The notes beneath the pieces are model-generated. The model worked only from the letters and a program-made list of their open reading frames with translations. It did not search any database and was not told where the DNA came from. Shown piece by piece: positions 32,469 to 39,655 of a stretch of DNA of 64,000 nt. The stretch's first letter is position 1; each line of letters starts with the position of its first letter. The position numbers and the translations under genes were made by a program. Origin of the DNA: Caenispirillum bisanense (GTDB lineage: Bacteria; Pseudomonadota; Alphaproteobacteria; Rhodospirillales; Rhodospirillaceae); assembly GCF_900230255.1 (NCBI RefSeq), contig NZ_OCNJ01000004.1, positions 1 to 64,000 on the forward strand. The letters run 5' to 3'.

Positions 32469-32936
32469 TCAGGCGCGGGCCTTGCGCACCTCGGCGATGG
32501 CCGCCTCGACGGCGTCGAAGGGCAGCATGACGGAGCCGTGGCGGCTGCGCAGGTCGCGCACGAGGCGCAGGTATTCCAGGTCCTGCCAGTCGCCGCCGGG
32601 CAGCGGGCCGTCGTCCTTCAGCATGGCCCGCATGGCGGCGGCGACGGCGTTCACCTCCGTCGCCGAGTGGCCGACCAGACACTCGGCCAGGATGGCGGTC
32701 ACCGCCTCGCCGAGCGCGCAGGCCCGCACGGCGTAGCCGAAGCCGGTGATGGTCTCGGCGTCGTCCAGCGTCACGTCGACGGTGATGCGGCTGCCGCACA
32801 GGCGGCTGGTCTTCTCCACCGTCGCCTGGGGCGCGGGCAGGCGGCGATCCTCGCGCACGGCGCGGGAGTAATCCTTCAGCTTCTCGCTGAAGAGATCGAT
32901 CATGGCGGTCGAGGTATCGTCGGCGCTGGTGCTCAT
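32469..32936 (-). CDS. Iron-sulfur cluster assembly scaffold (NifU N-domain/IscU-like)
   Basis: 155 aa. SRLCGSRITVDVTLDDAETITGFGYAVRACALGEA is the NifU-N/IscU pattern (here cited as two parts, SRLCGSRITVDV and GYAVRACALGEA), giving two of the three cluster Cys; the third Cys of IscU, near the C-terminus, is replaced by RHGSVMLPFDAVEAA. This variant is common in alphaproteobacteria lacking an isc operon. Function inferred: accessory Fe-S cluster carrier. Its start lies 75 bp from the end of the Memo-AMMECR1 gene on the same strand. Confidence 0.85.
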   Translation of the reverse strand: MSTSADDTSTAMIDLFSEKLKDYSRAVREDRRLPAPQATVEKTSRLCGSRITVDVTLDDAETITGFGYAVRACALGEAVTAILAECLVGHSATEVNAVAAAMRAMLKDDGPLPGGDWQDLEYLRLVRDLRSRHGSVMLPFDAVEAAIAEVRKARA

Positions 32937-33011
32937 GGGGCTGCGGCCATTCCCTGGATGCGACGGCGCAGTCTAGCGCCGCACGGAACATGGGGAGAAG
33001 ACCTTATCGGG

Positions 33012-34415
33012 TCACCCCTTGACGGACTTGGCCGTGAACCGCTCCACCGTCACCGTGTCGGACCAGTACCCCGCCGGCAGCCCCGCCTTGTGCTCGAGGT
33101 GGGCGACGAAGTCGCGCGGGTCGGGCAGCGTCTCCCATACCGCCGGCAGGAACAGGCCGCGGGCCCCGCCGTCGCCGAGGATGAGGCCGTCCACCCCCGG
33201 CCGCAGGCGGGCGATCAGGTCGGCCTCGTCGCGCACCGGGAAGGGCTCGGGCGGCGTCAGGACGGAGAGGGAGACGGCGACGCCCGGCCACTCCGCCTCG
33301 GTCAGCGGCGGAAACCGCGGGTCGTGGAAGGCGGTGCGCCAGGCGTTCTCCGCCACGTCCTGGGCGAGCGGCCGCCATGCCTGCGGGCTGCCGATGCAGC
33401 CGCGCAAGGTGCCGTCGATGGTCAGGGTCACGAAGCAGGCCCCGTTGTGGCGCAGCGGCTCGGGCAGCGTCATGGGGTCCACCACCAGCGGCGCGCCGTG
33501 GTCGAGGCCGTGGGCGATGGACCGCCGGGCGAGGTCGATCAGCGCCGGACCGTGGTCCCGCAGCATGGCCTCCACCGCCGCCTCGGGGCTCGGCGTGGAG
33601 GCCCCGGCGCCCGCCTCCCACAGCGCCCAGGCGCCGTAGCCGACCACCCGGTCGCGCGGGCCGGCGGTGTCGCCCGAGGATCGCACGTCGAGCGTCTCGA
33701 TGGTCATGCCGCGGCGCTTGGCCGCCAGCAGCAATCCGGCCATGGGCGTGCGGCCGCAGGCGCGGTCGTAGGTGAGGCGGGCGGGGTCGAGCGCCTCGAT
33801 GGCGGCACGCGTCTCGCCGTCGACGCGGCGGCAGCTGTCGTAATCGAGGAAGTGCGACAGGTCCGTCGACACCACGATCAGCGTCTCCGGCCCGCCCCAC
33901 AGGTGGTCGAGCAGGGCCGCCACGTCCTCGGGCCGTGCCTCGCCGACGCACACCGGCACCACGGCGACGTCGCCCAGCACGGCCTTGAGGAACGGCAGGT
34001 GGACTTCCAGGCTGTGCTCCTCGGCGTGCGCCTCGTCGGAATAGCCGCAGCCGGGCACGGTGGCGACCAGATCCTCGATGGCGGCGGTGTCGAGGGTCAC
34101 CGGCCCGAGCGGCGTCGCGAAGGCCGCCGCCGTCGGCAGCGCCATGCCGCGGAAGGCGACGCGATGCGCCGGCCCGAGCAGCACCACCCGCCGCACCGTC
34201 CCCGCCAGCGGCGCGAGCCGCGCATAGGCCCGCGCGGCGACGGGGCCGGAGTACACATAGCCGGCATGCGGCGCGATGATCGCCTTGGGCGCCGGCGCGG
34301 CGGCAGGCACGCTCGCCCGCGCCTCGGCCATCAGGTCGGCGAGGGTGCGGGACAGGCTCTCGGCGTCACCGGGATAGAAGGCACCGGCGACGGCGGCGGG
34401 TCGCATGTGCGTCAT
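33012..34415 (-). CDS. AmmeMemoRadiSam system fusion protein: Memo (AmrB) + AMMECR1 (AmrA)
   Basis: 467 aa with two domains. Residues about 1-275 are the Memo-like dioxygenase fold: AAVAGAFYPGD, IIAPHAGYVYSG (metal His), EHSLEVHLPF and VVSTDLSHFLDY hold the conserved His/Asp/Cys site. Residues about 285-467 are the AMMECR1 domain with GACFVTLTIDGTLRGCIGS. In the AmmeMemoRadiSam system these two proteins are encoded with a radical SAM enzyme; here that enzyme is at 36403, 2 kb away on the other strand. The system's chemistry is not established. GGAG precedes the ATG at 34415. Confidence 0.95.
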   Translation of the reverse strand: MTHMRPAAVAGAFYPGDAESLSRTLADLMAEARASVPAAAPAPKAIIAPHAGYVYSGPVAARAYARLAPLAGTVRRVVLLGPAHRVAFRGMALPTAAAFATPLGPVTLDTAAIEDLVATVPGCGYSDEAHAEEHSLEVHLPFLKAVLGDVAVVPVCVGEARPEDVAALLDHLWGGPETLIVVSTDLSHFLDYDSCRRVDGETRAAIEALDPARLTYDRACGRTPMAGLLLAAKRRGMTIETLDVRSSGDTAGPRDRVVGYGAWALWEAGAGASTPSPEAAVEAMLRDHGPALIDLARRSIAHGLDHGAPLVVDPMTLPEPLRHNGACFVTLTIDGTLRGCIGSPQAWRPLAQDVAENAWRTAFHDPRFPPLTEAEWPGVAVSLSVLTPPEPFPVRDEADLIARLRPGVDGLILGDGGARGLFLPAVWETLPDPRDFVAHLEHKAGLPAGYWSDTVTVERFTAKSVKG

Positions 34416-34460
34416 GGGGCGTCTCCTGTCGCGGGGCTCACCCTGACGATAACGCGGAGG

Positions 34461-35057
34461 TCAGCCCGAGGGTACGGCGGGAAGGCGGAAGAAGCCCTTG
34501 ATGTTCGCCGGATCGACGACGGCGATCTGGATGTGCGTCTTCTCGAAGAAGCCGGCGTTCTCGTAGATCGCCTCGCCCTCGCGGAAAAGCCCGCGCACGG
34601 TCTCGAACGGCGGATTGCCGGCGACGGTGCTGTTGAGATAGTGCAGATGGCGGATTACCGCACAGTCCAGGTGGCGCCTCTCGAAATCGAGCGTCTGCCC
34701 CTTGTTCCAAGGCAGCGGGCCGGGGTAGCGGCCGGACCGGTACATGTCCTCGAGACTTTCATAGGCGGCCTTGACGGCGGCGATGGAGCGGCGCGACAGG
34801 AGATCCAGGCAGCGCCCCAGATCGATGACGGCACCGATCACGAAGGGGTCGGCGCGCCCCTTGCGGCCGCACCATTCCTCCGCCCATTCCAGGGCTCGCA
34901 CCGGATCGGCCTCCCAGAAGTAGATCCCGGGGCCGAGCCAGTCGTACGAATTCTCGCTGCGGATCATGGACCGCTCGCCCGCCAGGATGGCTTCCCCTGT
35001 CGCCCTGTTGGTGCCGTGGTAGCCGAGGACGAAGGAGGTGGCCTGCCGATGCGGCAT
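34461..35057 (-). CDS. PARP-fold (ADP-ribosyltransferase-like) protein, possible toxin
   Basis: 198 aa. SFVLGYHGTNRATG (His14) and WLGPGIYFWEADPVRALEWA (Tyr46, Glu49) closely resemble the first two elements of the H-Y-E active site of PARP-type ADP-ribosyltransferases (WHGS and GKGIYF in PARPs). A clear third Glu is not obvious. No signal peptide or membrane helix. The start codon overlaps the stop codon of a 48-codon ORF (TGATG), a typical toxin-antitoxin or effector-partner layout. I infer an NAD-using enzyme acting inside the cell; family name not assigned. It sits between the two AmmeMemoRadiSam loci. Confidence 0.7.
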   Translation of the reverse strand: MPHRQATSFVLGYHGTNRATGEAILAGERSMIRSENSYDWLGPGIYFWEADPVRALEWAEEWCGRKGRADPFVIGAVIDLGRCLDLLSRRSIAAVKAAYESLEDMYRSGRYPGPLPWNKGQTLDFERRHLDCAVIRHLHYLNSTVAGNPPFETVRGLFREGEAIYENAGFFEKTHIQIAVVDPANIKGFFRLPAVPSG

Positions 35058-35203
35058 CAGCGGTACTCGGGGGCCAGTTCGCCGTCTTCGGTATAGATGC
35101 CTTCCTCGACCAGCACGCGCCGAGCAAACGCCGGGTCGCGCTTCGCCCGTTCTTCGAGCTTGGCGGCGGCATCCTGGATCTGCTTCAGATGCTCTTCGGT
35201 CAT
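35057..35203 (-). CDS. 48-residue partner of the PARP-fold protein (antitoxin-like)
   Basis: A short ORF read from an ATG at 35203 with GAGAGG about 7 bp upstream. The product is a charged helix (TEEHLKQIQDAAAKLEERAK) followed by RDPAFARRVLVEEGIYTED and the ending GELAPEYR. Such short proteins ending in an acidic 'GI.TEDGELAP.YR'-like tail are often found directly upstream of small toxin genes. Its TGA overlaps the ATG of the PARP-fold gene, so the two are translationally coupled. Protein-level function is inferred from context only. Confidence 0.65.
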   Translation of the reverse strand: MTEEHLKQIQDAAAKLEERAKRDPAFARRVLVEEGIYTEDGELAPEYR

Positions 35204-35262
35204 GGTGACCCTCTCTCGTCGTCTGCGCCGACGCTACCGCGGACGGGCATCGCCGGCAACGG

Positions 35263-36306
35263 TCAAAGCCACCCCAGCTTCTTGAACGCCCACAGGATCA
35301 CCGCCAGCACCAGGCCCATGACGATGCTGGAGTAGAGGAAGCCGTGCGGGCTTTCGGCGAAGGGGATGCCACCGACGTTCATGCCCATCATGCCGGTCAG
35401 CACGGTCAGCGGCATGAACACCGCCGCCACCGCCGACAGCACGAACATGGTGCGGTTGAGGCGGGCGTCCATGCGGTGCTCGATGCGGTCCGACAGGATC
35501 AGGGCGTGCTCGCGGATGGCTTCCAGCACTTCCACCTGGCGCTGCACGATGTCCGACACCTCGCGCAGGCGGCGCTGGTGCAACGGCGTGATCCACGGCA
35601 GGGCGAGGTTGCAGGCCTGGTTCAGCGCGTCCTTCTGCGGCGCGATGTAGCGGCGCAGGTTGGCGGCCTGGGACCGCACCTCCAGCACGTGGTCGGCCGC
35701 CGGGTCGTCGCTCAGGGGCGAGCGGAAGCGGCGGCGGTGGCGGGCCAGCTGCTGCTCCTCCAGCTCGTCGACCACCTCTTCCAGGGTGTTCACCACCGGC
35801 TCGATGCCGTCGACCATGTATTCGGCGATCTCGCACAGCAGGTCGCCGACACCGGTCGGGCCGCGGCCGGCCTCCAGGGCGAAGTGCAGGTCGCGCACCG
35901 CCATCACCGGCAGGCGGCGGAAGGTGAGGATGCGCATGGGCTCGAACCACATGCGCAAGGACACCATGTCGTCGGGGTCCTCGCCGGGGTTCTGGTTGAT
36001 GCCGCGCAGGTTGACGAGCGCGCAGTCGCCGTGGCCTTGGGCGCGCGGGCGGGTTTCCTCGGCCAGCACGGCTTCCCACACCAGCTCGTCGAGGCCCGAG
36101 TCCTCGCGCAGCCAGCGGCGGGTTTCCGGGTGCTGGCGGTCGAGGTGCGCCCACAGCGGCCCCTGCTCGGGCGTCCAGGCCAGCACCTCCTGCCAGCTCA
36201 CCTGCCGGCCGCCGCCCGTGCCGTCGAGCAGCCAGCCGCGCACCATGGGTCCCACGTCGTCGAACACCGGCATCTCCGCATTGCGCAAGGGGGGAGGCGT
36301 CACCAT
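35263..36306 (-). CDS. CorA/ZntB-family divalent cation transporter
   Basis: 347 aa. A long soluble N-terminal funnel domain (about 1-270, helical and acidic, with VVNTLEEVVDELEEQQLARH in the stalk) is followed by two C-terminal membrane helices. The pore signature is TGMMGMNVGGIPF, with the GMN of the CorA superfamily in the GMNxGGIP version seen in ZntB-like zinc transporters, so the substrate may be Zn2+ rather than Mg2+. The start at 36306 is a best guess (GAAGGG upstream); the divergent radical SAM gene begins at 36403. Confidence 0.9.
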   Translation of the reverse strand: MVTPPPLRNAEMPVFDDVGPMVRGWLLDGTGGGRQVSWQEVLAWTPEQGPLWAHLDRQHPETRRWLREDSGLDELVWEAVLAEETRPRAQGHGDCALVNLRGINQNPGEDPDDMVSLRMWFEPMRILTFRRLPVMAVRDLHFALEAGRGPTGVGDLLCEIAEYMVDGIEPVVNTLEEVVDELEEQQLARHRRRFRSPLSDDPAADHVLEVRSQAANLRRYIAPQKDALNQACNLALPWITPLHQRRLREVSDIVQRQVEVLEAIREHALILSDRIEHRMDARLNRTMFVLSAVAAVFMPLTVLTGMMGMNVGGIPFAESPHGFLYSSIVMGLVLAVILWAFKKLGWL

Positions 36307-36402
36307 CTCCCGTTCACCCTTCGTCTCTTGGTTTGGCAGGGACCGCCGGGCACCGCCGGAGGCGGTACGAGGCTCGGGGCATTCAGCCGAAGGATCGCGC
36401 GG

Positions 36403-37491
36403 ATGGCAAGCACCACCTTCCCCGACGCCGCCCCCGGGCGCCACTTCCGGCGCCTGGACGACGGCCGCATCGAATGCCGCGTCTGTCCGCGCCTGTGCAA
36501 GCTGCACGACGGCCAGCGCGGCCTGTGCTTCGTGCGGGCGGCGGAGGGCGGCGAAATCGTGCTCACCACCTACGGCCGGTCGTCGGGCTTCTGCGTCGAT
36601 CCGGTGGAGAAGAAGCCGCTCAACCACTTCCTGCCGGGCACGCCGATCCTGTCCTTCGGCACCGCCGGCTGCAACCTGACCTGCAAGTTCTGCCAGAACT
36701 GGGACATCAGCAAGGCGCGCGCCTTCGACCGCCTGCAGGACCAGGCGAGCCCCGACGCCATCGCCGCGGCCGCCGAAGACCTGGGTTGCCGCTCGGTCGC
36801 CTTCACCTACAACGACCCGGTGATCTTCCTGGAATATGCGACGGACGTGGCCGACGCCTGCCGGGCGCGCGGCCTGAAGACGGTGGCGGTGACGGCCGGC
36901 TACGTGGAGCCGGCGGCGCGGGCCGATTTCTTCGCCCACATGTACGCCGCCAACGTCGACCTGAAGGCCTTCACCGAGGGCTTCTACAAGCAGCTCTGCA
37001 CCGCCGCCCTGGCGCCGGTGCTGGAGACGCTGCGCTACCTGAAGCACGAGACGCCGGTGTGGCTGGAGATCACCACCCTGCTCATCCCAGGGCAGAACGA
37101 CTCGGACGACGAGGTGACGGCGCTGTCGGACTGGATCGCGGAAACCCTGGGGCCGGACGTGCCGCTGCACTTCTCGGCCTTCCACCCCGACTACCGCATG
37201 CGCGACATCCCGGCGACGCCGGCCACGACGCTGAGCCGCGCCCGGCGCATCGCGCAAGCGGCGGGGCTGCATCACGTCTATACGGGAAACGTCCACGACC
37301 CGGAGGGCGGTTCGACCTGGTGCACGGGCTGCGGCGCGCTGCTCATCGAGCGCGACTGGTACGACCTCGGCCGCTGGCACCTGACGCCCGAAGGCTCCTG
37401 CGCGTCCTGCGGCACGGTGCTGCCCGGCGTGTTCGAGGCCGCGCCGGGAACCTGGGGCCGGAAGCGGCTGCCGGTGCGGCTGTCGGCTTGA
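36403..37491 (+). CDS. amrS: AmmeMemoRadiSam system radical SAM enzyme (AmrS)
   Basis: 362 aa. The radical SAM cluster motif is GCNLTCKFCQNWDIS (CX3CX2C, near residue 90), preceded by RVCPRLCKLHDGQRGLC, which carries extra Cys, and by EKKPLNHFLPG. The C-terminus has WCTGCGALLIERDWY and CASCGTVLPG, a rubredoxin-like metal site. This is the pattern of the AmrS enzymes that co-occur with Memo and AMMECR1; related to pyruvate formate-lyase activases. The start ATG at 36403 is the only good one before the conserved N-terminus. Substrate unknown. Confidence 0.95.
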   Translation: MASTTFPDAAPGRHFRRLDDGRIECRVCPRLCKLHDGQRGLCFVRAAEGGEIVLTTYGRSSGFCVDPVEKKPLNHFLPGTPILSFGTAGCNLTCKFCQNWDISKARAFDRLQDQASPDAIAAAAEDLGCRSVAFTYNDPVIFLEYATDVADACRARGLKTVAVTAGYVEPAARADFFAHMYAANVDLKAFTEGFYKQLCTAALAPVLETLRYLKHETPVWLEITTLLIPGQNDSDDEVTALSDWIAETLGPDVPLHFSAFHPDYRMRDIPATPATTLSRARRIAQAAGLHHVYTGNVHDPEGGSTWCTGCGALLIERDWYDLGRWHLTPEGSCASCGTVLPGVFEAAPGTWGRKRLPVRLSA

Positions 37492-37672
37492 TCGTCTGCC
37501 CTCAGGCGCCGGGCGCGCGCGTCGCGCGCTTGGCTCCCGCGGCAGGGGCCGCGCGGCGCGGTCGCGCCGTAAGGAATTGTTCGTCTGCCCTCAGGCGCCG
37601 GGCGCGGGCCTCGCGGCCCGCTTGGCTCTCGCGGCAGAGGCCGCGCGGCGCGGTCGCGCCGTGGGGAATTGT
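37492..37672. repeat. Tandem duplication of a ~90-bp GC-rich unit
   Basis: Two head-to-tail copies, 37492-37580 (89 bp) and 37581-37672 (92 bp). Both begin TCGTCTGCCCTCAGGCGCC and end in GCGCGGTCGCGCC followed by GGAATTGT; they differ by a handful of substitutions and a 3-bp length change in the middle (the GCGCGCGTCGCGCGC arm against GCGGGCCTCGCGGCCCGC), where the changes keep the local palindrome in each copy. This compensatory pattern suggests a folded DNA or RNA. The repeat starts immediately at the amrS stop codon and does not encode a plausible protein. Confidence 0.85.
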
Positions 37673-37734
37673 GTGAGCCGCGCTGTCCGACCCGCGACGA
37701 GACGTGCTCGCCACGGGTCGGGGTTATCAGCGCC

Positions 37735-38085
37735 TCAGAGGGCGGCGGTGCAGACCACTTCCACCAGCCATTCCTTCTTGGCCAGCTGGGCCTGCACGGC
37801 GGCGCGGGCCGGCGGGTTGCTGCGGTCGATCCAGGCGTCCCACACGCGGTTCACGGCGGCGAAGTCGGCGGCCATGTCGGTGACGTAGACGGTCGCGGCC
37901 AGCAGCTTCGACTTGTCGGTGCCGGCCTGCTTCAGCAGGCGGTCGATGCTCGCCAGCACCTGCTCCATCTGGCCCTCGGCCGGCAGCGAGGCGTCGTCGG
38001 CCACCTGGCCGGCGAGGTAGACGGTGTTGCCGTGGATGACGGCCTGGCTCATGCGCGGACCCGGGTCGATACGCTGTACGGTCAC
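37735..38085 (-). CDS. RidA/YjgF/YER057c-family enamine/imine deaminase
   Basis: 116 aa. Hydrolyses reactive enamines and imines released by PLP enzymes, preventing damage in the cytosol. Family features: RMSQAVIHGNTVYLAGQVADD, MEQVLASIDRLLKQAGTDKSKLL, NRVWDAWIDRSNPPARAAVQA with the key Arg, and the terminal EVVCTAAL in place of the usual IEA ending. A GTG start at 38085 with AAAGGG upstream gives the family length; the frame continues upstream without similarity. Divergent from the thioesterase gene at 38253. Confidence 0.92.
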   Translation of the reverse strand: MTVQRIDPGPRMSQAVIHGNTVYLAGQVADDASLPAEGQMEQVLASIDRLLKQAGTDKSKLLAATVYVTDMAADFAAVNRVWDAWIDRSNPPARAAVQAQLAKKEWLVEVVCTAAL

Positions 38086-38252
38086 GATGCAAATCCCTTT
38101 CGTGATGAAACTCCGGTGGAGGGGTCGGAGTCTGCGACGACGGCGGCGGGGTACGCAAGCGTTCCTTTGCGGGGCGCCCGCCGTTGCCACGCGCGCCGTG
38201 GCGTGGCAGGCTCGCCGCAATCCCCGACTTTCACCGTCAGGAACGATCCGCG

Positions 38253-38696
38253 ATGACCGCCGACGCCACCGACCGCAGCCTCTATCCGCACTGGACGACG
38301 GAGAAGATCCGTTTCGCCGACCTCGACACCCTCGGGCACCTGAACAACTGCGCCTTCGCCGTATACTGCGAAAGCGGCCGCGTCGAGTTCCTGGAGGACC
38401 TGCACGCCAACGCCCTACGCGGCGGGGCGGAGATCAACTGGGTGATCGTCAACCTGGCCATCGACTTCCGCGCCCAGGGCCACTACCCCGGCACCTGTGA
38501 CATCGGCACCCGCGTCATGCGGGTGGGCGGCAAGTCGGTCACGCTCGGGCAGGCGCTGTTCGTGGGCGACACCTGCATCGCCACGGCCACCAACGTCGTC
38601 GTCCTGTCGGACCTGCGGGCCGGCAAGGCGGTGGAGCTGCCCGAGGCCCTGCGCGCCCGCCTCGCCGAACTGACCGGTGGCGGGGTGCCGGCATGA
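38253..38696 (+). CDS. Acyl-CoA thioesterase-like hotdog protein (4HBT family)
   Basis: 147 aa. The 4HBT signature RFADLDTLGHLNNCAFAVYCE holds the catalytic Asp (ADLDTLGHLNN), and FLEDLHANAL and VNLAIDFRAQGHYPG complete the hotdog fold. These enzymes cleave acyl-CoA thioesters in the cytosol; acyl preference cannot be told. It overlaps the downstream dehydrogenase gene by 4 bp (ATGA), so the two are co-transcribed. Confidence 0.88.
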   Translation: MTADATDRSLYPHWTTEKIRFADLDTLGHLNNCAFAVYCESGRVEFLEDLHANALRGGAEINWVIVNLAIDFRAQGHYPGTCDIGTRVMRVGGKSVTLGQALFVGDTCIATATNVVVLSDLRAGKAVELPEALRARLAELTGGGVPA

Positions 38697-39628
38697 GCAT
38701 CGTCGTCATCACCCCCGAAGGCGCGGAAGCCGCCGCCGAATACGCCCGCCACACGGCGACCGCCCTGCCCGACATGGACGTCCACGTGTGGCCCGAGACC
38801 GGGCCGCTGGAAGACGTGACCTACGCCCTGGTGTGGCAGCCGCCCGCCGGCGTCCTCGGCACTTTCCCCAACCTGCGCGGCATCTTCAACCTGGGCGCCG
38901 GGGTGGACGGCATCCTGCGCGACCCGACCGTGCCGGCCGACGTGCCGCTCATGCGCCTCGCCGACGCCGGCATGGGGCCGCAGATGGTGGAATACTGCCT
39001 CTACGGCGTGCTGCACTTCCACCGTGCCATGGACCTCTACCGCCGCGACCAGACCGCCGGCGCGTGGGAGCCGCGCCCCTTCGTCGCCGCCGAGGACCGC
39101 CGCGTCGGCGTGCTCGGCATCGGCACGCTCGGCGCGCAGGTGGCGCAGGCCATTGCCGGCTTCGGCTTCAAGGTCATGGGCTGGAGCCGCAGCGCCAGGC
39201 AGGTGGAGGGCGTCACCACCGTCGCCGGCCGCGACATCCTGCCGCGCTTCCTCGGCCGCACCGAGATCCTGGTGAACCTGCTGCCGCTGACCGACGAGAC
39301 GCGCGGCATCCTCAATGCCGAGACCCTGGCCGCCCTGCCCGCCGGCGCCTGCATCGTCAACGCCGCGCGCGGGGCACACATCGTGGAAGCCGACCTGCTG
39401 GCGGCGCTGGACGCCGGACAGATCCGCGGCGCCCTGCTCGACGCCTTCGAGGTGGAGCCGCTGCCGGCCGACCACCCCTATCGCGCCCATCCCGGCATCG
39501 CCATCACGCCGCACATCGCCGCCCAGACCCTGCGGCTGGAGGCCTGCCGCCAGATCGTCGCCAACATCAAGTTGCTGGAAGCCGGCCGCCAGCCGCAGAA
39601 CCGCGTCGACCGCGGCTCCGGCTACTGA
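38693..39628 (+). CDS. ghrA: Glyoxylate/hydroxypyruvate reductase-type D-2-hydroxyacid dehydrogenase
   Basis: 311 aa. NAD(P)-dependent reduction of glyoxylate to glycolate and hydroxypyruvate to glycerate. VGVLGIGTLGAQVAQAIAGFG is the Rossmann motif (about residues 138-158); NLLPLTDETRGIL, INAARG in its variant IVNAARGAHIVEADLL, DAFEVEPLPADHPY and TPHIAAQT give the Arg-Glu-His catalytic set of the GhrA subgroup. The 4-bp overlap with the thioesterase gene indicates one operon. GhrA is the closest named relative, judged by the short N-terminal domain (VWPETGPLEDVTYALVWQPP). Confidence 0.85.
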   Translation: MSIVVITPEGAEAAAEYARHTATALPDMDVHVWPETGPLEDVTYALVWQPPAGVLGTFPNLRGIFNLGAGVDGILRDPTVPADVPLMRLADAGMGPQMVEYCLYGVLHFHRAMDLYRRDQTAGAWEPRPFVAAEDRRVGVLGIGTLGAQVAQAIAGFGFKVMGWSRSARQVEGVTTVAGRDILPRFLGRTEILVNLLPLTDETRGILNAETLAALPAGACIVNAARGAHIVEADLLAALDAGQIRGALLDAFEVEPLPADHPYRAHPGIAITPHIAAQTLRLEACRQIVANIKLLEAGRQPQNRVDRGSGY

Positions 39629-39655
39629 CGACGGGACGCGCGCGCCCGGCCGGCG

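Noticed and set aside
37492-37672. CRISPR array
   Set aside because: Only two copies with no spacers, and the copies abut directly; no cas genes are nearby.
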